A stretch of 55,652 nucleotides of DNA from Akkermansia sp. (GTDB taxonomy: Bacteria; Verrucomicrobiota; Verrucomicrobiia; Verrucomicrobiales; Akkermansiaceae), in the NCBI GenBank assembly GCA_024405455.1, contig JAKSOT010000004.1:1-55652 (forward strand), written 5' to 3'. Both the position numbers and the translations under genes were made by a program. The notes under the pieces are model-generated. The model made no database searches. It was not told the DNA's origin and was given only the letters and a program-made list of their open reading frames with translations. Below are positions 8,961 through 17,963 of this stretch, in pieces. Numbering within the stretch: the first letter of the stretch is position 1; each line of letters begins with the position of its first letter.

Positions 8961-9173
8961 ATGCCTGTCAAGAAAGCCAAAGACTTCCGCGGTATGCCCG
9001 CCAAGGAGCTCCAGGCCCACATCCGTGAGCTGCGCAAGGAGTACTTCGACCTCCGCATCCAGAAGGCCACCGGCCAGCTGGAGAACAACCAGCGCACGCG
9101 CATCGTCCGCAAGGAGCTCGCCTGCGCCCTCACCGTGCTCGGTGAAGGTGCCGCCAAGACCGATGAAGCATAA
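8961..9173 (+). CDS. rpmC: 50S ribosomal protein L29
   Basis: L29 is a small two-helix protein at the tunnel exit next to L23. The 70-residue product has the family pattern LQAHIRELRKEYFDLRIQKATGQLENNQRTRIVRKELA. It lies between rplP and rpsQ as expected. Its start is in the AU-rich context CATTCATTATTATG with no Shine-Dalgarno sequence. Confidence 0.95.
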   Translation: MPVKKAKDFRGMPAKELQAHIRELRKEYFDLRIQKATGQLENNQRTRIVRKELACALTVLGEGAAKTDEA

Positions 9174-9194
9174 CACCGAACCCAAGGACTTATT

Positions 9195-9467
9195 ATGAGC
9201 GAAGATACTACTACGACCAAGCCCCAGGGCCTTCGCAAGACCCGCGTCGGCGTTGTTGTCTCCACCAAGATGAGCAAGACCATCGTTGTGGAGTACGTGG
9301 CCCGTGTTCCCCATCCCACCTTCAAGAAGATCGTGAAGAAGAGCAAGCGCTTCTACGCCCACGACGCCGAGGAGGTGGCCAAGCTGGGCGACAAGGTCCG
9401 CATCCGTGAAACCCGCCCGCTTTCCGCGCTCAAGCGCTGGGAGCTCGTGGAGATCCTCAAACACTAA
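9195..9467 (+). CDS. rpsQ: 30S ribosomal protein S17
   Basis: S17 is a primary 16S rRNA-binding protein with an OB-fold. The 90-residue product contains [44 protein letters not shown] across residues 14-57 and the terminal [18 protein letters not shown]. The N-terminus ([11 protein letters not shown]) is a short family-variable extension. A weak AAGGA lies upstream of the start. Confidence 0.96.
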   Translation: MSEDTTTTKPQGLRKTRVGVVVSTKMSKTIVVEYVARVPHPTFKKIVKKSKRFYAHDAEEVAKLGDKVRIRETRPLSALKRWELVEILKH

Positions 9468-9491
9468 TCACTGGAAAGGAGATTACCTACC

Positions 9492-9857
9492 ATGCTCCAG
9501 ATGGAATCACTCGTTCAGGTCGCCGATAACACCGGCGCCCGCACCGCCAAGATGATCGGCGTTATCGGCAAGGCAACCGCCCATGCCCACATCGGCGACA
9601 TCATCACCGTCCACATCCGCGAGTCCATACCCACCGCCGCCGTCAAGAAGGGCTCCGTGGTGAAGGCCGTCGTCGTCCGCACCGCCGCCCCCATCCGCCG
9701 TGATGACGGCTCCGTGCTGCGGTTCGACTCCAACGCGGTTGTCTGCATCGACAAGGACAACAACCCGCGCGGTACCCGCATCTTCGGGCCGGTGGCCCGC
9801 GAGCTTCGTGAAAAAGGCTTCATGAAGATCGTCTCCCTCGCTCCGGAGGTGCTGTAA
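9492..9857 (+). CDS. rplN: 50S ribosomal protein L14
   Basis: L14 is at the subunit interface and is the target of the silencing factor RsfS. The 121-residue product starts [18 protein letters not shown] and ends with [28 protein letters not shown], both diagnostic. A good AAAGGAG lies upstream. In most bacteria rplX, rplE and the rest of the spc genes follow; here a terminator and an unrelated gene follow, so the operon is split after rplN. Confidence 0.98.
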   Translation: MLQMESLVQVADNTGARTAKMIGVIGKATAHAHIGDIITVHIRESIPTAAVKKGSVVKAVVVRTAAPIRRDDGSVLRFDSNAVVCIDKDNNPRGTRIFGPVARELREKGFMKIVSLAPEVL

Positions 9858-9895
9858 CACGGAAAGTATTTGTTGAAGAAATCACTTCCCTTGGC

Positions 9896-9928
9896 GGGGG
9901 CGGCTGCACACAGCCGCCCCCGGTTTCT
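9896..9928 (+). terminator. Terminator of the ribosomal operon
   Basis: A perfect 11-bp GC-rich stem (9896-9906 with 9911-9921) closes on a CACA loop and is followed by a short T-rich tail (GTTTCTGTT). It lies 38 nt after the rplN stop and separates the operon from the next promoter. Confidence 0.85.
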
Positions 9929-9929
9929 G

Positions 9930-9958
9930 TTGCCATTCCGCGCGGATAGCCGTACAAT
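9930..9958 (+). promoter_or_regulatory. Promoter of the phosphoesterase gene
   Basis: TTGCCA (9930-9935), a 17-nt spacer and TACAAT (9953-9958). Only 6 nt separate the -10 box from the ATG at 9965, so transcription should begin at or next to the start codon. It overlaps the tail of the preceding terminator. Confidence 0.7.
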
Positions 9959-9964
9959 GCCGCC

Positions 9965-11110
9965 ATGCGCACCGTCTTCATCGTGTATGCGGTCCTGATG
10001 CTCTACATCGCCCTGCGGGTGGTGCTTGCCACGCCAAAGCGTAGCGGCGGCGGGGGGCCGCTGCGCGTGAAATGGTGGTGGAAGGTGCCGATGCTGCTCC
10101 TGCTGGCGCTCGGCGCGTTCAAGTTCAGCATCCTGGACTGGGTGAACCCCGGCGGGCGCTACTTTGCGCCTGAGGTGGATGCGCGCATCCTGCTGCCGCT
10201 CACCTGGCTGAACATCTTCGTGATTTTGCTGGGCATCCTGCTGCTGTTTGCGGAGCTGCCGCGCGCGGTGGGGTGGCTCTTCGTGCGCGGGCGCTTCCGC
10301 AACGCCGTGAACATGGCGCTTGTGGCCCTGGCGGGCATCGCCACCACCGTGGGCATGTGCAACGCCCTTGCCATGCCGCAGGTGCACCGCGTGGATATCT
10401 CCCTGCCCGGCATGCCCGCGGATGCACGGCCCGTCACCCTCGCCCTGCTGGCGGATTTGCATGCCGACACCGTGAAGCGCGAGCCATACTTCCGCGCGCT
10501 CGTGGACCAAGTGAACGCCCTCGGCGCGGATGCCATCGCCATCTGCGGCGACTTTGTGGACGGCACCGTGGCCGACCACGGCAGCGATTTGGAGCCGCTG
10601 GCGGATTTGCGCGCGCCGCTCGGCGTGTTCGGCGTGCCCGGCAACCACGACTACCCCTCCGGCTATGCCGACTGGATGGATTACTTCACCCGCCACGGCA
10701 TCCGCATGCTGCCCAATGCCCATGTGCAGCTGGCGCGGGGAATCGTCCTAGCGGGCGTGACCGACCCCGCCGCCGCTTGGCAGCGGGAGGAGGCGCCCGA
10801 CCTCGACAAGGCGCTGCAGGGCGCGCCGGCGGGGCTTCCCGTGGTGCTGCTGGCCCACCAGCCCTCCATGGCCCCGGCTATGGCGCAGGACGGCCGTGTG
10901 GCATTGCAGCTCTCCGGCCACACCCACGGCGGCATGTTCCCCGTCCTCTCCAATATCGTCTCGAAGTACAACGGCGGCTACCTGGAGGGCCTGTACCAAG
11001 TGGACGGCATGCAGCTCTACGTCACCCCCGGCACCAGCCTCTGGTCCGGCATGCTCATCCGCCTCCTCCACCCCGCAGAAATCACCCTCATCACCATGCG
11101 CCCACAATGA
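9965..11110 (+). CDS. Membrane-anchored metallophosphoesterase (YkuE/YaeI-like)
   Basis: The 381-residue product has about four hydrophobic segments in residues 1-140, then a calcineurin-like phosphoesterase domain. The metal-binding motifs appear in order: DLHAD (from residue 164), GDFVDG, GNHDY, the AHQPS motif and SGHTHGG. This layout matches the YkuE/YaeI group, whose members act on membrane or UDP-linked phosphodiesters; the substrate here cannot be told. Its stop overlaps the next start (ATGA), suggesting coupling with the DNA repair gene. It likely has a leaderless or near-leaderless transcript. Confidence 0.85.
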   Translation: MRTVFIVYAVLMLYIALRVVLATPKRSGGGGPLRVKWWWKVPMLLLLALGAFKFSILDWVNPGGRYFAPEVDARILLPLTWLNIFVILLGILLLFAELPRAVGWLFVRGRFRNAVNMALVALAGIATTVGMCNALAMPQVHRVDISLPGMPADARPVTLALLADLHADTVKREPYFRALVDQVNALGADAIAICGDFVDGTVADHGSDLEPLADLRAPLGVFGVPGNHDYPSGYADWMDYFTRHGIRMLPNAHVQLARGIVLAGVTDPAAAWQREEAPDLDKALQGAPAGLPVVLLAHQPSMAPAMAQDGRVALQLSGHTHGGMFPVLSNIVSKYNGGYLEGLYQVDGMQLYVTPGTSLWSGMLIRLLHPAEITLITMRPQ

Positions 11111-11769
11111 ATATCAGCGAAATCAGGGCGCGCCTGCAGGAAATGGCGGAGCCGCGGTATGCGGCGTTCGCGGGTGGCCTGCTGCCGGACAACCGACACC
11201 CCCTGCTCGGGGTGAGGCTGCCGCGGCTGCGCCGATTGGCGCGCAAATTGGCACACGCGGACGATGCGCGCGCCCTGCTGCGCCGCACGCCGGGCAAGCG
11301 CGCCGCGTTCGAGGAAATCATGCTCCGCGGGTTCGTGGCGGGATACGCGCCCGGGCTGCACTTCGCGGAACGCTGCGCCTGCATCGACCGATTGGTGCCG
11401 TTCCTGGACAACTGGAGCCTGTGCGATTCCTGCTGCGCCACCTACCGCTTTGCCCGCCTTAACCGCGGGGCCGCCTGGGATTGGCTGCTGCCCTACACCC
11501 GCAGCAACGCGGAATACGCGCGCCGCTTCGGCATCGTCATGCTCCTGGACCACTTCATCCAAGACCCCGCCTGGGCCCCGCGCGTGGCGCGCCTCCTCCC
11601 CACCGTCACCCCCGGTGCCCACTACAGCGACATGGCCGTCGCCTGGTGCGCGTGCGAGCTCTGTCTCCGCCACCCGCACCTGGCAGATCCCCTGCTCTCC
11701 TCCCTCCCTCCCGCCCTCCTCCATCTCACCCGCCGCAAACTCCGCGAATCCCGGCGAAAGCAGCGGTGA
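11107..11769 (+). CDS. DNA alkylation repair protein (AlkD-like)
   Basis: The 220-residue product resembles the HEAT-repeat DNA alkylation repair family. It has LLGVRLPRLRRLARKL near residue 35, FEEIMLRGFVAGYA, the WSLCDSCC block corresponding to the conserved W(x)xCD motif, and a late CELCLRHP/LRESRRKQ helix pair. Members excise or bind alkylated bases; some relatives are structural only. Its length (about 220) fits the family. The ATG at 11107 overlaps the previous stop. Confidence 0.75.
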   Translation: MNISEIRARLQEMAEPRYAAFAGGLLPDNRHPLLGVRLPRLRRLARKLAHADDARALLRRTPGKRAAFEEIMLRGFVAGYAPGLHFAERCACIDRLVPFLDNWSLCDSCCATYRFARLNRGAAWDWLLPYTRSNAEYARRFGIVMLLDHFIQDPAWAPRVARLLPTVTPGAHYSDMAVAWCACELCLRHPHLADPLLSSLPPALLHLTRRKLRESRRKQR

Positions 11770-11885
11770 TGAAAAGCGCGGGTAGTTGGTTGGCGGGCTA
11801 TTTTTCGCCATTTTGGCAAGGTGGGACTTCCACGCATTTCCGCCGCCCGCCGCGATTTATCCTTTCAGGCGAAAGCGGGATTTGG

Positions 11886-11891
11886 TATAAT
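11886..11891 (+). promoter_or_regulatory. -10 box upstream of ligA
   Basis: A perfect TATAAT lies 10 nt before the chosen ligA start at 11902. No good -35 box is present (TTTCAG at 17 nt spacing). An upstream ATG at 11890 would overlap this box, which argues for 11902 as the start. Confidence 0.5.
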
Positions 11892-11901
11892 GGCGGGCAG
11901 G

Positions 11902-14217
11902 ATGGACTTGTTCGATTTTGCAGCTTCACAGGGGGAGACGGACCGGGAACGGTACCGCGGGCTCTGCGCCATTGTGCGGCGCAACAACGAGCTGTACTAC
12001 GCCAAGGCCACACCCGAAATCAGCGACGCGGAATACGACCGCCTCTACCGCGAAATCGAGGAGCTGGAGCGCGCGCATCCCGACTGGGTGACGCCGGACT
12101 CCCCCACCCAGAAGGTGGGCAACGACCTCAGCGAGGGGTTTAAGAAGGTCACCCACCCCGCGCCCATGCAGAGCATCGATGACATCTTCGAGCACAAGCC
12201 GGAGCAGGGCGAGACGGATGCCGAGCTGGTGGCGTTCTACACGGGTCTGGAGAAATCGCTGGGCATATCCGCGCCCAAGGTGGTGGTGGAGCCGAAAATC
12301 GACGGCTGCGCCGTCACGCTCATGTACCGCAACGGCAAGCTGCAATACGCCGCCACGCGCGGCGACGGCCACACGGGCGACGACATCACGGAAAACGTGC
12401 GCACCATCCGCAGCGTGCCGTTCACGCTGCCCGCAGGCGCGCCGGAGGTGCTGGAGGTGCGCGGGGAAATCTTCATGCCGTCCGCGGAGTTCGATGCCAT
12501 GAACGCGCAGCGCGACGCGGACGGCCTGCCGGCGTTCGCCAACCCGCGCAACGCCACCGCCGGAACCATCAAGCTGCTGGACCCCGCGGAGGTGGCGCAG
12601 CGCCCGCTGCGCTTCCTCGCCCACGGCATCGGCGTGTACGAGGGCGACGAGCTGCACACCATGGACGACTACGAGTCCCTGCTCTCCCGCATGCAGATTC
12701 CGTACAACAAGCCCATCCTGCGCGCGGAGGGGCTGGAGGCCGTGCGCGCCGCCGTGGCGGAAATCGACACCACGCGCCGCGGGCTGGGATTCGGCACGGA
12801 CGGCGCGGTCATCAAGCTGGATGATTTCCGCCTGCGCGAGCGCATGGGCTCCACCGCGCGCGCGCCGCGCTGGGCCGCCGCGTTCAAGTACCTGCCGGAG
12901 CAGAAGGAAACCCGGCTGCTGGGCATCACCATCCAGGTGGGCCGCACCGGCGTGCTCACCCCCGTGGCGGAGCTGGAGCCCGTGAAGCTCAGCGGCACCA
13001 CCGTCTCCCGCGCCACCCTGCACAACGCGGATGAAATCGAGCGCAAGGACATCCGCATTGGCGACACCCTGCTCATGGAGAAGAGCGGCGAAATCATCCC
13101 CGCCGTGGTGCATGTGGTGGAATCCAAGCGCCCCGCGGACGCGCAGAAGTACAGCCTGTACGATGCCGTGAACGGCGTGTGCCCCGTGTGCGGCGCGCCC
13201 ATCTCCCGCGAGGACGGCCAGGTGGCCTGGCGCTGCACCAACCTCACCTGTTCCGCGCAGGCCGCCATGCGCACCACCTATTTCTGCAAGCGCGAGGCCC
13301 TGGACATCGAGAGCCTGGGCGGCACCGTGGCGGAGGCACTCGTCAACCGCGGTCTCATCCAATCCCCGCTGGACCTCTTCCGCCTCACCGTGCAGGAACT
13401 CGGCGCGCTCAACCTCGGCACCGACGACGAGCCCCGCCGCTTCGGCGAGAAGAACGCCGCCAAGGCGCTCGCCGCGCTGGATGCCGCCAAGGCCCTGCCG
13501 CTGGAGCGCTGGCTCACCGCCTTCGGCATCCCCACCATCGGCACCGTCACCGCGCGCGCCGTGGCCAAGTACCATCGCGATTTGCACGGGCTGGCGGATT
13601 CCGCCTACCTGCGCGATTTACTGAAGCTGGAGAAGGACATCGACCGCTACAACGAGCTCAGCCCCGGCGCCAAAGCCAACAAGGGGCTGGACAAGGAAGC
13701 GCTGGAGGCGCAGCGCGCACCCATCCGCGCGGGGCTGGAGGAGCTGGCCGCGCCGTACATCGCGCGCGGCTACCTGTGCGTGGAAGAGGACGGTCCCAAC
13801 AAGCTCAAGCTCGCGAACCCCATCGGCTCCGTCTCCACACACAATATCGTGCGCTACTTCGACTCCGCCGCCGGGCGCGGCGTGATGGACACCCTCGCCG
13901 CCTACGGCATCAACCCCGCCTCCCCCACGTTCACGGAGAACATGAACGCCGTGGCGGAGGGGCCGCTCTCCGGCAAGACCTTCGTGCTCACCGGCGCGCT
14001 CAGCAGGCCGCGGCCCGACTTTGAGAAGATGATTGCCGCGGCGGGCGGCAAGGCCACGGGCTCCGTCACCAAGAACACCACCTACCTGGTGGCGGGAGAG
14101 GGCGGCGGCTCCAAGCGGGACAAGGCCGCCAAGCTCGGCATCCCCGTCATCGGCGAGGATGAGCTGCTTGCCATGATAAACGCTTCCCAAGGGGAGGAAC
14201 CCTTCACCCTGTCATGA
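11902..14217 (+). CDS. ligA: NAD-dependent DNA ligase LigA
   Basis: LigA seals nicks in DNA during replication and repair using NAD. From 11902 the product has 771 residues. It shows the Ia domain (YYAKATPEISDAEYDRLYRE), the adenylation motif KIDG with Lys132, the four-Cys zinc finger (CPVCGAP ... WRCTNLTCSA), helix-hairpin-helix repeats and a C-terminal BRCT domain (LSGKTFVLTGALSRPRPDFE). It is about 100 residues longer than E. coli LigA, with extra sequence between the HhH and BRCT regions. The frame is open further upstream, but the -10 box position favours this start. pfkB-type kinase overlaps its stop (ATGA). Confidence 0.96.
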   Translation: MDLFDFAASQGETDRERYRGLCAIVRRNNELYYAKATPEISDAEYDRLYREIEELERAHPDWVTPDSPTQKVGNDLSEGFKKVTHPAPMQSIDDIFEHKPEQGETDAELVAFYTGLEKSLGISAPKVVVEPKIDGCAVTLMYRNGKLQYAATRGDGHTGDDITENVRTIRSVPFTLPAGAPEVLEVRGEIFMPSAEFDAMNAQRDADGLPAFANPRNATAGTIKLLDPAEVAQRPLRFLAHGIGVYEGDELHTMDDYESLLSRMQIPYNKPILRAEGLEAVRAAVAEIDTTRRGLGFGTDGAVIKLDDFRLRERMGSTARAPRWAAAFKYLPEQKETRLLGITIQVGRTGVLTPVAELEPVKLSGTTVSRATLHNADEIERKDIRIGDTLLMEKSGEIIPAVVHVVESKRPADAQKYSLYDAVNGVCPVCGAPISREDGQVAWRCTNLTCSAQAAMRTTYFCKREALDIESLGGTVAEALVNRGLIQSPLDLFRLTVQELGALNLGTDDEPRRFGEKNAAKALAALDAAKALPLERWLTAFGIPTIGTVTARAVAKYHRDLHGLADSAYLRDLLKLEKDIDRYNELSPGAKANKGLDKEALEAQRAPIRAGLEELAAPYIARGYLCVEEDGPNKLKLANPIGSVSTHNIVRYFDSAAGRGVMDTLAAYGINPASPTFTENMNAVAEGPLSGKTFVLTGALSRPRPDFEKMIAAAGGKATGSVTKNTTYLVAGEGGGSKRDKAAKLGIPVIGEDELLAMINASQGEEPFTLS

Positions 14218-15146
14218 GTGCGCGCGCGGTCATCTACGGCACCATAGCCATCGACACGCTCATCACGCCGGGCGGGCGGGCGAATTCCGTGCTGGGCGGT
14301 TCCGGACCGTATGCGGCGCTGGCGGCGCGGCTGCTGACGGACCGCGCGGACCTGGTGGGCGTGGTGGGGGATGATTTCCCCGCGGAGTTCACGCAGGCGC
14401 TGGAGGCGCGCGGCGTGGGCATGTGCCACGTGGACCGCGCGGCGGGGAAAACCTTCGCCTGGACCGGCGAGTACGAGGAGGACATGAACAACCGCCGCTC
14501 CGTCTCCACGCTGGAGGGCGTGCAGGAAACCTGGCAGATGAACCTTTCCCCAGAGCTGCGCGAGAGCGAGCTGGCGGTGGCGTGCAACGTGACGCCGCGC
14601 CTGCAGCTGCGCCTGGTGGAGCAGTGCAGCGGCGCCAAGTTCACCATGGCGGACTTCATGGAATCCTGGATTTTGCGCGAGCGCGACTACGTGGACGCCC
14701 TGCTGGCGCGCGTGGACCTGGCGCTGATGAACGACAGCGAGGCGCGCGTGTTCGCCGGGACGGACGACTCCATCGAGGCCGGGCACGCGCTGCTGGCGGC
14801 GGGCCCGCGGTACGCCATCGTGAAACACGGCAGCGCGGGCGCCACGCTCTTCCACAGGGAGGGTGGGGGAACGCGCATCTTCCGCTGCCCGGCCTGGCCG
14901 CTCATCCACCCGCAAGATCCCACGGGCGCGGGGGATTCCTTCATGGGCGCGTTTGCGGGCTACCTCACCTCCTGCCTGAACGGCGGCAACCCCGCGTGGG
15001 AGGACATGAAGCGCGCCATGGCCATTGCCACGGTGGTGGCCGCCGCCGTGTGCGAGAAGTTCGGCACGGTCTCCCTCTTCGCCCTCACGCGCAACGAGCT
15101 GGCGCACCGCTTGGCGCAGTTCCACGCCATGACCGCGTGGGATTAG
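14214..15146 (+). CDS. PfkB-family sugar kinase
   Basis: The 310-residue product is a ribokinase/PfkB-type kinase. It has an N-terminal GGSGPYAALAARLL motif, the conserved late signature DPTGAGDSFMGAFAGYL with the catalytic Asp in GAGD, and NDSEARVF in between. These enzymes phosphorylate sugars or nucleosides with ATP; the substrate is not evident. It overlaps the ligA stop by 4 nt and may be translated by coupling. Confidence 0.85.
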   Translation: MSARAVIYGTIAIDTLITPGGRANSVLGGSGPYAALAARLLTDRADLVGVVGDDFPAEFTQALEARGVGMCHVDRAAGKTFAWTGEYEEDMNNRRSVSTLEGVQETWQMNLSPELRESELAVACNVTPRLQLRLVEQCSGAKFTMADFMESWILRERDYVDALLARVDLALMNDSEARVFAGTDDSIEAGHALLAAGPRYAIVKHGSAGATLFHREGGGTRIFRCPAWPLIHPQDPTGAGDSFMGAFAGYLTSCLNGGNPAWEDMKRAMAIATVVAAAVCEKFGTVSLFALTRNELAHRLAQFHAMTAWD

Positions 15147-15201
15147 GGAAAATGTACTTCCACTAAAAGGCGGGATGGTGTAGAATGGAGCGGTACGCAT
15201 C

Positions 15202-16437
15202 ATGGACATCCTCAAATCCATCGGCAACTGGTTCGTTGACAAGACCTTCATCTCCTGGTTCACGCCCAAGTGGCGCAAGCAGGGGTGCGAGACGGCCGGC
15301 GTGCTGACCCGCTACATCCACACCTACAGCCACAAGCTGCCGCCGGAGGAGCTGGCGGAGTGCTCGGACATGCTGCGCAAGCTGCGCGCCGCGCTCCACG
15401 GCTGGGACGCCGATGAAACGGACCGCATCACCAAGCAGGTGAACGTGCACTGCGAGAGCATGCCGGGCTTCAAGCGCAACCCCGTTCTGGAGGTGGTGGA
15501 GTCCTTCTTCGTCATCATGGTGGTCTTCCTGGGCATCCGCACCTACTACGCGCAGCCCTTCCGCATTCCCACGGGGTCCATGCAGCCCACGCTCAACGGC
15601 ATCATCGTGCACCAGGTGGATGAAATCCCCGGCGCGCCCAAGCGGATATGGGACATGCTGACGCTGGGCAGCTCCTACGTGGAGGCGGTGAGCGACGGCA
15701 ACAAGCAGCTGGTGGACATTGAGGACCACCCCAAGTGGCTCCTGTTCACAGAGACGGTGCTGAGCTTCGACGACGGCTCCAAGGTGGCGCTGCCGTCCGC
15801 CAAGGGCGCGGTCATCCAGTACCTGCAGGAGCAGGGCAAGATCCGCACCACGCCGTCAGGCGTGATGAAGCTGGGGCGCTTTCGCACCGGGGAAACCATC
15901 ATCCGCGCGCGGGTGGACGCGGGGGACATGGTGATTGTGAACCGCATGGCGTACCATTTCCGCAAGCCGGAGCGCGGCGAGCCCTTTGTGTTCGACACGC
16001 GCGGCATCAACACCAGCATGCAGACGCCAGCCCTGGGGCAGATTGAGGACCAGATGGCCGGCACGCACTTCATCAAGCGCCTGTGCGGCCTGCCGGGCGA
16101 CCAAGTGTACATAGACACGCCCACGCTCTTCATCAACGGCACGCCCGCCGCGGAACCCGGCATGCAGCGCGTGATGGCGCGGCAGGCCCCGTACAACCCC
16201 GTGGGCTACCAAACCCTGGAGAAGAGCCGCAACCCCATGGCCTACCTCACGAACGAGGGGCACAAGGTGCTGCAAAACCCGCCGGACGCCAACCTGCGCG
16301 AGTACCTGGCGCTGGGCGACAACACCGTTAAATCGCTGGATTCCCGCTTCTGGGGGCCGGTGCGCCAGTTCAACGTGCTGGGGCCGGCCTGGTTCACCCT
16401 GTGGCCGTTCACGGAACACTGGGGCGGCATTGATTGA
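15202..16437 (+). CDS. lepB: Signal peptidase I with Arg at the catalytic Lys position
   Basis: Signal peptidase I cleaves signal peptides of exported proteins at the membrane. The 411-residue product has a cytoplasmic N-terminal extension, one TM segment (about 98-115), the nucleophile box IPTGSMQPTL (Ser126), box C GDMVIVNRMAYHFRKPERGE, box D IKRLCGLPGDQV and box E LGDNTVKSLDSRFWG. In box C the usual general-base Lys is Arg248. About 115 residues separate Ser126 from box C, roughly twice the E. coli distance. A TAGAAT -10 box at 15182-15187 lies 14 nt before the start. Confidence 0.9.
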   Translation: MDILKSIGNWFVDKTFISWFTPKWRKQGCETAGVLTRYIHTYSHKLPPEELAECSDMLRKLRAALHGWDADETDRITKQVNVHCESMPGFKRNPVLEVVESFFVIMVVFLGIRTYYAQPFRIPTGSMQPTLNGIIVHQVDEIPGAPKRIWDMLTLGSSYVEAVSDGNKQLVDIEDHPKWLLFTETVLSFDDGSKVALPSAKGAVIQYLQEQGKIRTTPSGVMKLGRFRTGETIIRARVDAGDMVIVNRMAYHFRKPERGEPFVFDTRGINTSMQTPALGQIEDQMAGTHFIKRLCGLPGDQVYIDTPTLFINGTPAAEPGMQRVMARQAPYNPVGYQTLEKSRNPMAYLTNEGHKVLQNPPDANLREYLALGDNTVKSLDSRFWGPVRQFNVLGPAWFTLWPFTEHWGGID

Positions 16438-16461
16438 TTAAACTATACCCCCTGCCCCGCC

Positions 16462-17358
16462 ATGCCGGAGACGGAATCAGACACCATCACGCGCAACGCC
16501 AAGTCCAACCTGGCGTTCACCCTGGCCAACCTGCCGGAGGACGTGCGCATCCACATGTCGCAGTTCTATGCCTTTTGCCGCATAGTGGACGACATAGTGG
16601 ACGAGCCGGGCATGAGCCCGCAGCAGCGGCACGCGGCGCTGGACCGCTGGGTGTCCGTGGTCACGGGCGCCGTGGAACCGGAGCCCGGAATCGAGCGGGA
16701 GGTGCGCACGCTGATTGATGATTTGCACCTGGACACCGCGCCCATGCTGGAGCTGATAGCGGGCTGCCGCGGGGACATATCGCCCGTGCAGCCGGCCACG
16801 CGGAAGGAGCTGCTGGCGTACTCCTACAAGGTGGCGGCGTGCGTGGGGCTCACCAGTGCCACCGTGATGGGCGCGGGCGACGCCGCGCGGGACTACGCCG
16901 TGGCGCTGGGGTACGCGCTGCAGCTGGTGAACATCCTGCGCGACGTGGCGGAAGACTGCCGCAAGTACGGGCGCTTCTACCTGCCGCAGGACGACATGGA
17001 GCTGTTCGGCGTGACGCGGGAGGACATAGCGGACCAGCGGTACAATTACCGCGTGCGGCAGCTGCTGGCGTACGAGGCTGCGCTGGCGGAAAAATATTTC
17101 TGCGAGGCGGAGGAGCTGTACCAGGCCCTGTCCGCGGAAGACAGGAACGCGCTGATTCCCGCGCAGGCCATGAGCCTCATCTACCACACCATTTTGGAAA
17201 AAATGCAGGCGGACGAGTACCGCGTGTTCGAGCAGCGCTACAGCGTGGGCAACTTCCGCAAGCTGTGGTTCATGCTGCGCGCGCGGCTCGGCACCGTGGA
17301 GATGCCTGCCATGCCCGGCCTGGCGGATTGGAACTTCCTGAAGGGGAAGGACAACTAG
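16462..17358 (+). CDS. Squalene/phytoene synthase family protein
   Basis: The 298-residue product has the two Asp-rich prenyl-diphosphate motifs: DDIVD (residues 43-47) and NILRDVAED (around 155-164), followed by GRFYLP. The family condenses two prenyl diphosphates head to head for squalene, hopanoid or carotenoid synthesis. No partner terpene gene is nearby, so the product (squalene, hydroxysqualene intermediate or phytoene) cannot be assigned. It converges with the next gene, with a 4-nt stop overlap. Confidence 0.88.
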   Translation: MPETESDTITRNAKSNLAFTLANLPEDVRIHMSQFYAFCRIVDDIVDEPGMSPQQRHAALDRWVSVVTGAVEPEPGIEREVRTLIDDLHLDTAPMLELIAGCRGDISPVQPATRKELLAYSYKVAACVGLTSATVMGAGDAARDYAVALGYALQLVNILRDVAEDCRKYGRFYLPQDDMELFGVTREDIADQRYNYRVRQLLAYEAALAEKYFCEAEELYQALSAEDRNALIPAQAMSLIYHTILEKMQADEYRVFEQRYSVGNFRKLWFMLRARLGTVEMPAMPGLADWNFLKGKDN

Positions 17359-17945
17359 GGCAGTTCCGCGGCGGCCTTGCGGCCGTACACCGTTTCCGGG
17401 AAATCCGCGGCCGCCTTGCGGCGCAGGGATTCCGCCAGCGCGGCATCATGCACCGCGGCTTCCGCCACATGCGCCGCGCGGTACAGCAGCATGGCCGCAT
17501 CCTGCGGGTCCTCCACCGCCGCGGCGCCCTCCTGCAGCGTGCTGCACGCGGCGGCGGGATTGGAGAAGACATCCCGCTGGATGGCGGCAAGCTCCATCCA
17601 CCCGCGGTAGCGCCAGCCCTGCCCGCGCACGGCCTTCTCCAGCTTGGCGAGCTGCGCCTCGTCGCGGGACCCGCGCACCTTGTCCGCCAGCTGCACCAGC
17701 GGATCATCATCCGGCACGTAGCTGCCGGCATAGATGCGCTCCGCCACCTTCTCCCCCCAGAGCGGGATGAGCACGCGGCGCAGGTAGATGCCCTCCACCA
17801 GCGCAAAGAGCGCCAGCATGCCGATAAGCCAGCAGATGCCCCGCAGGCCTTCTCCCGCCGTGAAGAGGTGGTCCACCCACAGCAGCCCCAGTGCAAAGGC
17901 CACCAGCGGCAGCAGCGCGAATATCACCAGTTTGGAGCGGCTCAT
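17355..17945 (-). CDS. Membrane protein with TPR-like cytoplasmic or periplasmic tail
   Basis: The 196-residue product is not recognised as a named family. It has two hydrophobic segments (about 6-24 and 34-56), then a soluble Ala-rich helical region with TPR-like pairs such as GWRYRGWMELAAIQRDVFSNPAAACSTL and DAAMLLYRAAHVAEAA. It lies 18 nt downstream of the LolA-like gene on the same strand, so the two are likely co-transcribed and may share an envelope role. Confidence 0.6.
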   Translation of the reverse strand: MSRSKLVIFALLPLVAFALGLLWVDHLFTAGEGLRGICWLIGMLALFALVEGIYLRRVLIPLWGEKVAERIYAGSYVPDDDPLVQLADKVRGSRDEAQLAKLEKAVRGQGWRYRGWMELAAIQRDVFSNPAAACSTLQEGAAAVEDPQDAAMLLYRAAHVAEAAVHDAALAESLRRKAAADFPETVYGRKAAAELP

Positions 17946-17963
17946 GGCGGGAGCGGATGGGGG

